The position numbers and the translations under genes were made by a program. A DNA stretch of 64,000 bases. Source: Roseburia rectibacter. GTDB taxonomy: Bacteria; Bacillota; Clostridia; Lachnospirales; Lachnospiraceae. The notes beneath the pieces are model-generated. The model was not told the DNA's origin and did not search any database. It was given only the letters and a program-made list of their open reading frames with translations. Position 1 is the stretch's first letter. Each line of letters starts with the position of its first letter. Location: positions 2,445,001-2,509,000 of the forward strand of contig NZ_CP092473.1 of the NCBI RefSeq assembly GCF_014287515.2. Direction: 5' to 3'. Positions 16,898 through 25,431 of this stretch are shown here, one piece after another.

Positions 16898-19606
16898 CTA
16901 CTCACTTAAAACAACATCAATTCTGTGACATTTCCCAGAATTGAGTGTTTCGATCACTTTCTTACTAAGCCGTACCCCATATTCCGGCTCTGTTTCTAAA
17001 ATGATCTGATCATCACACACTGCCTGTCTGATCTGACCATCTCTGCTGCTCTGTTTTTTGGGATTATGCAGTATGATATGGAATTTCTTACCTGCAAACT
17101 CCAGCTGCAGCCCTGCATCGCCTTTTTCGTCAAACTGCTCCGGCAGCAGGGACGGTGCGATCACAAGGTCGCCGAGTTTTCCTTTTACGCCAAAGACCTC
17201 CGTGATCATGGTTAACATATACCAGCTTGCCGCACCTGTCAGATATGCATAAAGTCCTCTTCCATCATTATCAAAATACTCCGGCAGTCCCGGATACATT
17301 TTACTGTTTTCAAAATTCATGGCTGCATCAAGCAGTGTCTGCAGTACTTTATGTCCCTCTGATACAAATCCCCTCTGATACAGTGCATTTGAATACATGA
17401 CCGCCATATGTGAAAATACTGCTCCGTTTTCCTTTTCGCCATAGGCAAATCCAAACATTCTTCCAAGATCAAATTTTTCTTCTTTAAAGTCTGTATTCAG
17501 ACGATAGCCACCGGCTTTTTTATCAAACAGATATCTGTCTGCACTCTTACATACTGCTTTTATCTGTTCCTCACCGGCGGTACCGCTCATGATCGCAAAC
17601 ACCTGTCCGGTCAGCATCATACGGACATCCCGATCTTTGCTGTACTCGACTGCATTTCCATGATTATCATAATATCCGTTAAACCAGCCCATACCATCTT
17701 CTGCACTGATCCATTCTTTTGATCTGATATGCTGCATCAGCCACTCTGCTTTTCCAAGCAGATTTTTTCTGATCTGTTCCACTGAAATAAGGATCGTCCC
17801 GCCTTTTATGTTATGTGCACAAAGACTGGTGTATTTTTCTAACAATTCCTGTTTTTTATCCGGACTTTCATATAAATCTGTTCCGTCTGCAAGCAGATAT
17901 TTCATCTCTTCCGCCACTTCGATCCTGCTGATGCCTGTCTCTGCTTCCAGATGTTTCAGGCACTCTGCAATATCTTTCAGATTTCCAGCATATGCACAGG
18001 TAAATGCCACACTTTCGCCCCTTTCCCATGCCATATCAAGCGCATCGTTCCAGTCTGCACCGTGCAGTCTCATCTCATTATGATCCCCGACATCATAAAA
18101 AGCACACAGATTCTGAAGCAAAATATGTTCTAAGATCGTTCCAAAATAAACGTTGCCGCCCTCCGTGCGCTGTTTATTTCCATACGCATGATCCCACGCA
18201 TTATCATGTGCAGTACCTCTCTTTGCCTGAAGATCTTTAAAATAAGTAACTTTTTCCAGTAAAATATTAAGATCTCCGGTCTGATCCAGATATAATTTCG
18301 TTGTTACAAACGGCCAGAACGCATGATCCATCCAGACACGGGTAATGTTATTACGGTCAGCAATAAATTCTCCCTGTCTGCTTCCAATGATCGTTGCATT
18401 TGTTCCATCTATCCGGACACCGCCATAATTGTCCACAATCATCTGACGCACCACAGACGGCTCCATGATAAGCAGGGCAAGACAGTCCTGCCAGAGATCT
18501 CTCCAGCCGCGTCCGCCTTTTCCATAATCATGATACGGTAAAAAAGAGCATCCAAAGATCCTTCTTAAAACCGGCTGAAAGCAGATCCATTTCAGATAAT
18601 TATCAACTGCTGTATCACCTGTTGCAAAATCGACATTTACTTTGTCAGTCCAGTGCTTTTTTACCGTTTCAAGTGCTGCTTCCACCTGCTTTTTCGTACG
18701 GTAAGCTGCTGTCTGTTTTTCGATCTGCTCCCTTTCTTCCGAAATTCCTGCGAGAATCAGATACGCTGCTGATTCCTGTGGTTTTAAAGTAACCGACGCA
18801 AAACGCATTCCTCCTGCTGCCTCTTTTCCCTGCAGTTTCGTTCCAGCCGGCACGCCATCCTTCACAGTCCGCACAGTTTCCGGTATCAGATAACTTCCGC
18901 CCTCTCCGATAAACATTTCCGTTGTCGGATAAAATGTCTCCGGTGCCTCGCCTTCTCCTGTCGACCCATAGACAAAATATGTCGTCTGGTTCTTCTGGTG
19001 TCCTCTTTCATCAAAAGAAAGTACCGGACATACTTCCACGCCATACATCTTTGTCTCGATTCTATGTAAAAGTGATGTCACATGACGGTGATCCCTGATA
19101 TTGTCTGCACTCCGTCCATAAACCGGAATCACCGCCATCGGTGTGATTTTCTGCTCATACTCTGCTGTATTGGTAAGTTCTACCATCATTACTTCCATTG
19201 CACCATCTAAAGTCACAAAGGAAGTCGTCTCTGCTTTTACCCCATACTCTTTTGATATTCTTGTCAGTTTCTGCCACATAAATCCGGCTTCTAAGGTGCT
19301 TTCATCCTGATCTTTCGTAAACTTTTCCGCTTCCTGTTTTGCAGAAGAACCACAGACAGACCAACAGCCTTTATCTTCGATCCGGCACCAGAAATTTCTT
19401 GTATTGCGGTTATTATGTAAGTTTTCAATACTGACCGGTTCTAACAGAAAATGATTCTGATCTGTCTTGCTGTCCCCTCCAAGATTCGGCGTAATGCTCG
19501 ATTTCAATCCCGTCTCTCCTGCCAGCGGAAGGTACAGACCACTATAATTTTCCGGATTGTGAATACGGAAAGCTCCATTTTTATCTATAAATTCAACTTG
19601 TTTCAT
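16898..19606 (-). CDS. GH94 glycoside phosphorylase (laminaribiose/cellodextrin type, substrate uncertain)
   Basis: A 902-residue GH94 enzyme, which cleaves a beta-glucosidic bond with phosphate to give a sugar 1-phosphate. An N-terminal super-sandwich domain precedes an alpha6/alpha6 barrel with WRDLWQDCLALL and LHGADWNDALDMAWERG, whose Asp is in the position of the family's general acid. The length is nearer laminaribiose phosphorylases (~910) than cellobiose phosphorylases (~810), but sequence alone does not fix specificity. The ATG at 19606 has GAGGAG upstream. It is 105 bases below the second GH94 gene, with a perfect hairpin between. Confidence 0.88.
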   Translation of the reverse strand: MKQVEFIDKNGAFRIHNPENYSGLYLPLAGETGLKSSITPNLGGDSKTDQNHFLLEPVSIENLHNNRNTRNFWCRIEDKGCWSVCGSSAKQEAEKFTKDQDESTLEAGFMWQKLTRISKEYGVKAETTSFVTLDGAMEVMMVELTNTAEYEQKITPMAVIPVYGRSADNIRDHRHVTSLLHRIETKMYGVEVCPVLSFDERGHQKNQTTYFVYGSTGEGEAPETFYPTTEMFIGEGGSYLIPETVRTVKDGVPAGTKLQGKEAAGGMRFASVTLKPQESAAYLILAGISEEREQIEKQTAAYRTKKQVEAALETVKKHWTDKVNVDFATGDTAVDNYLKWICFQPVLRRIFGCSFLPYHDYGKGGRGWRDLWQDCLALLIMEPSVVRQMIVDNYGGVRIDGTNATIIGSRQGEFIADRNNITRVWMDHAFWPFVTTKLYLDQTGDLNILLEKVTYFKDLQAKRGTAHDNAWDHAYGNKQRTEGGNVYFGTILEHILLQNLCAFYDVGDHNEMRLHGADWNDALDMAWERGESVAFTCAYAGNLKDIAECLKHLEAETGISRIEVAEEMKYLLADGTDLYESPDKKQELLEKYTSLCAHNIKGGTILISVEQIRKNLLGKAEWLMQHIRSKEWISAEDGMGWFNGYYDNHGNAVEYSKDRDVRMMLTGQVFAIMSGTAGEEQIKAVCKSADRYLFDKKAGGYRLNTDFKEEKFDLGRMFGFAYGEKENGAVFSHMAVMYSNALYQRGFVSEGHKVLQTLLDAAMNFENSKMYPGLPEYFDNDGRGLYAYLTGAASWYMLTMITEVFGVKGKLGDLVIAPSLLPEQFDEKGDAGLQLEFAGKKFHIILHNPKKQSSRDGQIRQAVCDDQIILETEPEYGVRLSKKVIETLNSGKCHRIDVVLSE

Positions 19607-19644
19607 GATACTCCTCATTTCTGCGCACATTTTCCCAGCATAAC

Positions 19645-19677
19645 GAATTTGTGTCAGGTGCACGCTGACACAAATTC
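19645..19677 (-). repeat. Perfect 13-bp intercistronic hairpin between the two GH94 genes
   Basis: GAATTTGTGTCAG (19645-19657) and CTGACACAAATTC (19665-19677) are perfect complements around a seven-base loop. There is no T run, so it is not an intrinsic terminator; an mRNA stabiliser or an operator is possible. Confidence 0.8.
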
Positions 19678-19710
19678 TGCGTATAAAAAGACTTCTTTAC
19701 TTATTTTGTC

Positions 19711-22137
19711 TTATGACATGATCAGTTCCACTTCTGTTGTCTCTGTAAGTACAGACTGTGGAATATAATTGTCCTCCATTTCCTGACCATTAACGAATAG
19801 TTTTTTGTATCCGCGCTCTGCATGTCCCGGATTTTTTACTGTAATGTGCAGATGGCAGCCTCTGAAATCTTTATCGATTTCAAACATTTCCCATTCTTTC
19901 GAAACAGCCGGTGCAATGCGAAGTCCATAAAGATCCGGGCGCATGCCAAGGATTCCCTCTACACACCCTACCATAACCGTGGAAGCTGTTCCTGTCAGCC
20001 AGTGCACATGCGACCGTCCAAAATTCGGACTATCCTTTCCTTCGGTAAACTGACCATAACAGTATGGCTCTAATTTTCGGATCTCTGCCCTGTCATTCTG
20101 TGCTGCCGGTGCATTTTCCATAAAATAGGAAAATGCTCTCTCTCCATGTCCTCTCAATGCTTCCGCAAGGATGATCCACCCCTGTGACTGAGAAAAAATA
20201 CCGGCATTTTCTTTGGTGCCAGCGTTATAAATAACTGCAAGCGCCCCATCAAATGCATGTGCATGATATGGCGGATCCATCAGAATTGCTCCATATTCCG
20301 TGTTTAACCTGTCATATACCTGCTGCAATGCACAGTCTGCCTGCTTTTCATCTGCAAGTCCGCTGATCACCGCCCAGCTCTGCGGATTTAACCACATGTT
20401 CGCTTCCGGATCGGTACGCTTTCCGATTGTCTTACCATCCTCTGTGAAACCACGGATAAATCTGTCCTCATCCCAGCAGAGTTTCTGGATCAGCTCTCCC
20501 AATTTTTTCTGCTCTTCATTCAGAAATGCAATATATGCCTCATCTTTCTTATATTCTGCAAAAATACGCAGGATCGTCATCGCATAATAAAACTGCAGGG
20601 CAACAAATGTTGATTCCCCATCTTTTCCAAGACGCAGGCAGTCATTCCAGTCTGCATAAAGCCCTGCCGGCAGTCCATGCCCTCCAAGATGTTTCATGGA
20701 AAAATCTATTGCACGCTTCAGATGCTCGTAAACCGTTCCCTCGTCTTTATTCGCAAACGGGATCACCTCATCGATAAACGCCACGTCACCGGTTTCCGAA
20801 ACATATTTGTACACGGTTGGGAACAGCCAGAGTGCATCATCCGCACGATATGCAGGATGCCCTGTCTCCTGTACATAAGAGGCATCGTCCGGTGTATCCT
20901 CATGTCCCGGATTATGTGTAAATTTGACTAATGGCAATCCGCCTCCATTGTCCACCTGGGCCGAGAGCATAAAGCGGATCTTTTCGACTGCCATCTCCGG
21001 TGCAAGATGGATCACGCCCTGAATATCCTGCACGGTATCACGGTAACCATACCCATTCCTCAGTCCACAATAAGTAAAGGATGCAGCCCTTGACCAGATA
21101 AATGTCATAAAACAGTTATACGCATTCCATGTATTGAGCATGGTATTAAATTCTTCACTCGGTGTCTTTACCTGAAAATGAGAAAATTTTTCATGCCAGT
21201 ATGCGGTCAGTTCCGCAAGTTCTTTTTTGCACACTTCTGCTGTATTCCCATATCCTGCTATGATTTTTGCCGCCTCATCATCCTCTTTCATTCCGACTAA
21301 AAATGCGATATTCTTTGTCTCCCCCGGATTCAGATGCAGTACCGTTGAAATAGCACCACAGCCGTTTTCATTGTAATTCCCTTTATTATTTAAAACACCA
21401 TCTTCCACACCTTTGGGATTCCCATATCCATGATATCTGCCAAGGAACTCTTCCTTATCGCCACACCAGGATGTTACGGCTGTGCCCGCAAGTCCAAAGA
21501 ACCGGCTCACCACGGTCTTATGGTCAATTTCTTTTCCTTTTTCAATCATATCAAGATTGGCATGGATCATCTGGCGCACACGGTTCTCACAAAAAACAGT
21601 CCTTGTGATGAACTGTGAATACTGCAGATTGACCTGATCCTGTTCATAATTGCTGTTATTCGTAAACTCTGCATAACCGGTCACAGTAAGTTTTCTTTCT
21701 TTTTCAGAATCATTGGTAACACTCAGATTCCAAACTTCATAAGACTGGTTTAACGGTACATAATAACATACCTCAGAACTGATCCCGGCATATGCCGCTT
21801 TCATTTTTGTGTAAGCAGTCCCATGATGGCACTCGCTCTTATAATGCTCTAAATCTTTTCCCACCGGCTGCCAGGAAGCTGACCAGTAATCTTTACTCTC
21901 ATTGTCCCTGATGTAAATATATCTGCCCGGTTCATCAAACTGGTTAAATACATATCTTAAAATTCTTCCGTTTGCTCCGGATTTTGCAAAACTATATCCT
22001 CCCGCATTATTGGATATGATCGCTCCATACTCCGGTGATCCTAAATAATTTACCCATGGTGCCGGTGTGTCCGGTCTTGTGATCACATATTCTTTTTTAT
22101 TTTCATCAAAATATCCGTATTTCATAGTAACCTCCAT
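19711..22137 (-). CDS. GH94 glycoside phosphorylase (cellobiose/chitobiose phosphorylase type)
   Basis: An 808-residue GH94 phosphorylase. The N-terminus MKYGYFDENKKEYVITRPDT and the following PWVNYLG are the standard opening of cellobiose and N,N'-diacetylchitobiose phosphorylases. The barrel carries GYRDTVQDIQGVIHLAPE and GLPAGLYADWNDCLRLG, including the general acid Asp. KENAGIFSQSQGWIILAEAL and HVHWLTGTASTVMVG follow. Products would be a sugar 1-phosphate and a monosaccharide. The start has GGAGG in ACAAGAATGGAGGTTACT. It is first of the two GH94 genes, behind a promoter with the shared 12-mer. Confidence 0.92.
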   Translation of the reverse strand: MEVTMKYGYFDENKKEYVITRPDTPAPWVNYLGSPEYGAIISNNAGGYSFAKSGANGRILRYVFNQFDEPGRYIYIRDNESKDYWSASWQPVGKDLEHYKSECHHGTAYTKMKAAYAGISSEVCYYVPLNQSYEVWNLSVTNDSEKERKLTVTGYAEFTNNSNYEQDQVNLQYSQFITRTVFCENRVRQMIHANLDMIEKGKEIDHKTVVSRFFGLAGTAVTSWCGDKEEFLGRYHGYGNPKGVEDGVLNNKGNYNENGCGAISTVLHLNPGETKNIAFLVGMKEDDEAAKIIAGYGNTAEVCKKELAELTAYWHEKFSHFQVKTPSEEFNTMLNTWNAYNCFMTFIWSRAASFTYCGLRNGYGYRDTVQDIQGVIHLAPEMAVEKIRFMLSAQVDNGGGLPLVKFTHNPGHEDTPDDASYVQETGHPAYRADDALWLFPTVYKYVSETGDVAFIDEVIPFANKDEGTVYEHLKRAIDFSMKHLGGHGLPAGLYADWNDCLRLGKDGESTFVALQFYYAMTILRIFAEYKKDEAYIAFLNEEQKKLGELIQKLCWDEDRFIRGFTEDGKTIGKRTDPEANMWLNPQSWAVISGLADEKQADCALQQVYDRLNTEYGAILMDPPYHAHAFDGALAVIYNAGTKENAGIFSQSQGWIILAEALRGHGERAFSYFMENAPAAQNDRAEIRKLEPYCYGQFTEGKDSPNFGRSHVHWLTGTASTVMVGCVEGILGMRPDLYGLRIAPAVSKEWEMFEIDKDFRGCHLHITVKNPGHAERGYKKLFVNGQEMEDNYIPQSVLTETTEVELIMS

Positions 22138-22198
22138 TCTTGTCTCAGTCTTTTTTCTACTGCCATGTTATATTAACAATAAAGGTTCTATGAAAATG

Positions 22199-22237
22199 GT
22201 TATACAAAATACGTCCTTAAAATAACAGATTCATGAC
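22199..22237 (-). promoter_or_regulatory. Promoter of the GH94 operon with the shared 12-bp motif
   Basis: On the minus strand TATAAC (22199-22204) is preceded by an 18-base spacer and a weak -35 CTGTTA. GTCATGAATCTG (22226-22237) lies exactly 21 bases upstream of the -10, the same arrangement as before the transporter operon. A weak -35 with an upstream site fits activator dependence. Confidence 0.65.
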
Positions 22238-22274
22238 CTGTTCTTCCGAAAATATATGAGATACGATTTTCGAA

Positions 22275-23174
22275 TTAAATCTCGTTTCGATATTTCAACG
22301 GCGGATTTCCGTACATCTTTTTGAAGCTCCGGATAAAATAACTGACATTTTCATAACCGCACCGCATTGCAACCTCCGTAACAGGAAGTGTAGTCTCCTG
22401 CAGTAACTGTCTCGCATGCTCCATGCGTAAATGATTGATATACTGTGAAATAGTAATATGAAAATGTTCTTTAAAATAGCGGGAAATATATTTTTCAGAC
22501 AAGTGAAACTGGTTTCCAAACTCCTTAAGCGATATTTTCCTTGTAAAGTTCTGCTGTATATACGAAATCATTTCTTTCTCGGTAGTATTTCTGCCACTGG
22601 TATTATTTTCTAATATAAAACCACTTTGCAGCACTCTCTTAAAAAACATAAGCAATCTGCTTTTTATCTCAAACTGGATTATCAGGTTGTTCCTATTATC
22701 ACTCGTATTCTCAGCAATTTTCTGCTCTTTCTGAGTATCAGACAGTGTCAGATCTGAATGTTCCAAAGCGATCAGATTATCGCATATATCACTCAATCCA
22801 GCACCAAGCTGTGGTTTTACCATCCGCTTTCCACTTTTCAGCGGTGCCATTACCTCTTTCTCTAATAGATCATTTGATTGAAACGATACATACTCCAATG
22901 GGAAAAGTAACGTATAGTAGTCCACTTTTCCTGTCTGCGAACCCATAAAATGCAAATTACCCGGCGATACAACAAATACTTCTCCTGTACTTCCTGTGTA
23001 GTTTTCTCCTGATATATTCACATTTAAAACTCCACTTTTTACATATATAATCTCAAGTTCGTCATGCCAGTGCACCGGAATCTGAAAGGAATGGTGGATA
23101 TTATAGATATGATATAAACTGAAAGGATACTTTTGCGTACCATGTGGTCTGTTTTCTTTTAATTCAAAGTACAT
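22275..23174 (-). CDS. AraC family transcriptional regulator with cupin domain
   Basis: A 299-residue regulator with an N-terminal AraC-type cupin (IPVHWHDELEIIYVKSG near residue 33, then VFVVSPGNLHFMG) and a C-terminal pair of helix-turn-helix units (LKEFGNQFHLSEKYISRYFK and VTEVAMRCGYENVSYFIRSF). The ATG at 23174 has GGAGG five bases upstream. It lies 44 bases after the MATE gene and 137 bases before the GH94 operon, on the same strand. It could control either; its position makes it a candidate sugar-sensing activator of the phosphorylases. Confidence 0.88.
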   Translation of the reverse strand: MYFELKENRPHGTQKYPFSLYHIYNIHHSFQIPVHWHDELEIIYVKSGVLNVNISGENYTGSTGEVFVVSPGNLHFMGSQTGKVDYYTLLFPLEYVSFQSNDLLEKEVMAPLKSGKRMVKPQLGAGLSDICDNLIALEHSDLTLSDTQKEQKIAENTSDNRNNLIIQFEIKSRLLMFFKRVLQSGFILENNTSGRNTTEKEMISYIQQNFTRKISLKEFGNQFHLSEKYISRYFKEHFHITISQYINHLRMEHARQLLQETTLPVTEVAMRCGYENVSYFIRSFKKMYGNPPLKYRNEI

Positions 23175-23218
23175 AATATCCTCCGCATAAATAATCATTC
23201 ACAAACAACAGTTTCATC

Positions 23219-24538
23219 TTACTCCACCAGACGCTTCGTCTTCCATTTCCCTGTTTTCCAGCGGAGCACCATTCCAACCGCTCTGGCACATTCATCACCC
23301 GCCATGCCAATATATGCCCCCACAGCAAGCAGCCCTAACCGTATGCCCAAAAAATATGTGCCTCCAACTGCCACCAGATACATAAATATTGCACCCATGA
23401 TCACAGGGAAAACAGCATCTCCGCTTGTTTTTAATGCCTGTCCATAGACCAGATTCGTTACACGTCCAAATTCGAGGAAAATGTCAACGACAAGCAATTT
23501 TACAACCAGATTTATCATCTGTGGATCGTCTGTGAAAATATGTACGATAAAATGTCCAGTCAATGCGAACGTCACAGAAAAACAGGTGGCTGTTATCACT
23601 CCATAAATAGCAGCCTTTTTCGTTCCTTTATCACACTCTTCAAATTCTTTTGCCCCAATCCGCCAGCCTGTCATGATGGCATTTGCCTGTGCTAAGGCAG
23701 CACCTACACAGTATGAAAAATTTGCAATCTGAAGCGTATAAGAGCGCGCGGTAACATTCATCCCGTCCGCATCCATCTGATTCATAAAACGAACAACAAG
23801 CGTCATTGCAATATTATAAAGAGCCGTCTCGCACGCGGATGGAAAACCTATTTTTATGATCTGTCCTAATATTTTGCGTGAGGACTCCCTCTCAGGAGCA
23901 TTTTTTGCCTTTACCAGCACTGCTCCCATAGCCGCAACCATGATCAGATTTATAACACGCGATATTACTGTGGCGATGGCAACTCCCATAACTCCCCAGT
24001 TCATGACAAATAAAAATACAGAATTCAAAATAAAATTAATTATATTTCCTGTGATAGATGCCAAAAGCGACTGCCTGGTATAGCCAAACACCCGAAGATA
24101 GCTTGAAAATATAGGTATGAGCGCATTTAAAAAACACGCACCGCCTACGATTTTCAGATAAGTTTCAGCAGGCGTAAACAGAGCCGGTGCAATACTTACT
24201 ATCTCTAAAATTTTTCCTGAAAAAACAGCTAAAAATACGGACATCATCACTCCGACAACCGCATTAAAAATAAGTCCAAGCTGTCTTGCCTGATATGCAA
24301 CTCCCGGCTTTCCTGCCCCGATATTCTGTGTCATTACCGCAACCATGCCCGACGATATAACTCCAAACATGATGATAAAAACACCAATATATGTATTTGC
24401 CGTACCGACTGCACCAACTGCCTGATCGCTTACCGATGAAAGCATCAGGGTATCAACCATTCCGGAAAGCATATAAAAAAGTGTTTCGAAGCATATTGGT
24501 ACAAAAAGCTGTGTTAAAGATTTTCTTTGGATTTCCAT
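23219..24538 (-). CDS. MATE family efflux transporter
   Basis: A 439-residue protein with about 12 transmembrane segments of the MATE/NorM family, Na+- or H+-driven exporters of cationic compounds. The N-terminal repeat shows FETLFYMLSGMVDTLMLSSV and then ISSGMVAVMTQNIGAG; the second half repeats the pattern. The ATG at 24538 has AGGG about nine bases upstream; a GTG five codons earlier is an alternative. The downstream AraC gene is close enough to be co-transcribed. Two direct repeats lie in its promoter region. Confidence 0.9.
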   Translation of the reverse strand: MEIQRKSLTQLFVPICFETLFYMLSGMVDTLMLSSVSDQAVGAVGTANTYIGVFIIMFGVISSGMVAVMTQNIGAGKPGVAYQARQLGLIFNAVVGVMMSVFLAVFSGKILEIVSIAPALFTPAETYLKIVGGACFLNALIPIFSSYLRVFGYTRQSLLASITGNIINFILNSVFLFVMNWGVMGVAIATVISRVINLIMVAAMGAVLVKAKNAPERESSRKILGQIIKIGFPSACETALYNIAMTLVVRFMNQMDADGMNVTARSYTLQIANFSYCVGAALAQANAIMTGWRIGAKEFEECDKGTKKAAIYGVITATCFSVTFALTGHFIVHIFTDDPQMINLVVKLLVVDIFLEFGRVTNLVYGQALKTSGDAVFPVIMGAIFMYLVAVGGTYFLGIRLGLLAVGAYIGMAGDECARAVGMVLRWKTGKWKTKRLVE

Positions 24539-24603
24539 TTGAACTGCCCTCACATCTGCACTAAATATTTTTCGTTTTTATATTTTCAGCAATAAACTAG
24601 AGT

Positions 24604-24641
24604 TTTTGCGCCATACTAATAATATGACATTTTGCGCCATA
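24604..24641 (-). promoter_or_regulatory. Two 12-bp direct repeats upstream of the MATE gene
   Basis: On the minus strand TATGGCGCAAAA occurs twice (24630-24641 and 24604-24615), identical and 26 bases apart. Paired direct repeats upstream of a gene that precedes an AraC regulator suggest an AraC-type operator. No clear -10 was identified. Confidence 0.5.
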
Positions 24642-24778
24642 ATTCTTGTAGTTTTTCACATAATAATTGCACTATTTCTACTTTTTATACAGATAACCAT
24701 ATTAATTCTTTTTGCGGTTTTGTCAATCAAAAATTGAAATATGCTGTTTGACTCTGACATCATCTAACATTGCCCGCC

Positions 24779-25152
24779 AAATGCTGGTTTGTTTATGAAA
24801 TAAATCATCTCCCCAAATGGTGTATCGTAGGCTTGTGAGTGGCATCTTGCGCAAAGCCGAAGTAATTTTTGTTCCGTTGTACGAAAATAAGAAAAGTCTA
24901 GGTATGCCTGAATTAGATTTTCTCGGAGTGACGTGACCGGCAACAACGAGTCATCCATGACTCGATGCTGCCTTGTTCTGCCATCCGTGGCAGAACATCA
25001 CTATGTATAGACAGGCACACCAAGATTTTCTAATTTTCTCCCAAAGTCACAAAATTAGCTCCGGCTTTGCGCAAGATTCCAGTCTTCAGGTTATGAACAC
25101 CATTTTGGTGGGCGGTTCATCTCAGAATTGGGGGCGCGGGTGTGAATTTTTG
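24779..25152 (+). ncRNA. Candidate structured RNA element, copy 1 (~374 nt)
   Basis: An unassigned element that folds on the plus strand as nested long-range stems: 24813-24823 with 25097-25108; 24844-24859 with 25062-25077 (16 perfect pairs, arm ATCTTGCGCAAAGCCG); 24863-24872 with 25049-25057; and 24890-24910 with 25012-25031. The top bears hairpins 24947-24964 and 24974-24997. Loop segments 24873-24889, 24920-24935 and 25031-25054 are (near-)identical to copy 2, while the stems differ but still pair. A 64-codon minus-strand frame is fortuitous. It could instead be a structured mobile repeat. Confidence 0.65.
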
Positions 25153-25302
25153 ATATTCGCACGAATGGAAATATGCTTAAAATCCTAAGGTGCTGTATCA
25201 TTAATATTCAGCCTGATGACTTCCCAGAATTTCCATCTGCTACATTGTACTACATGAATTGTTTCGTAAATTGTCAGACCAATAACACAAATTATTCTTC
25301 AA

Positions 25303-25383
25303 ATGTGTATGGCAATAAACATGAGCATAGTGGAATATATTGAGGTTCTTGCCAGCGTTATCAAACAATTAATAAATTATTGA
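25303..25383 (+). CDS. Possible 26-residue hydrophobic peptide between the element copies
   Basis: The frame encodes a small peptide with the core MSIVEYIEVLASVIKQLINY. Its amphipathic, aliphatic character resembles small membrane peptides, but no ribosome binding site precedes the ATG and the frame is short enough to be chance. The rest of 25153-25431 is AT-rich and holds nothing else I recognise. Confidence 0.2.
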   Translation: MCMAINMSIVEYIEVLASVIKQLINY

Positions 25384-25431
25384 ATATAGTTATTTAGAAA
25401 TATTTTTTAATCAGATTCAGACACAAAACAC

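Noticed and set aside
24764..24958. 64-codon minus-strand frame in element copy 1
   Set aside because: It lies inside the structured repeat, antisense to the predicted RNA, and the second copy does not preserve the same full frame.
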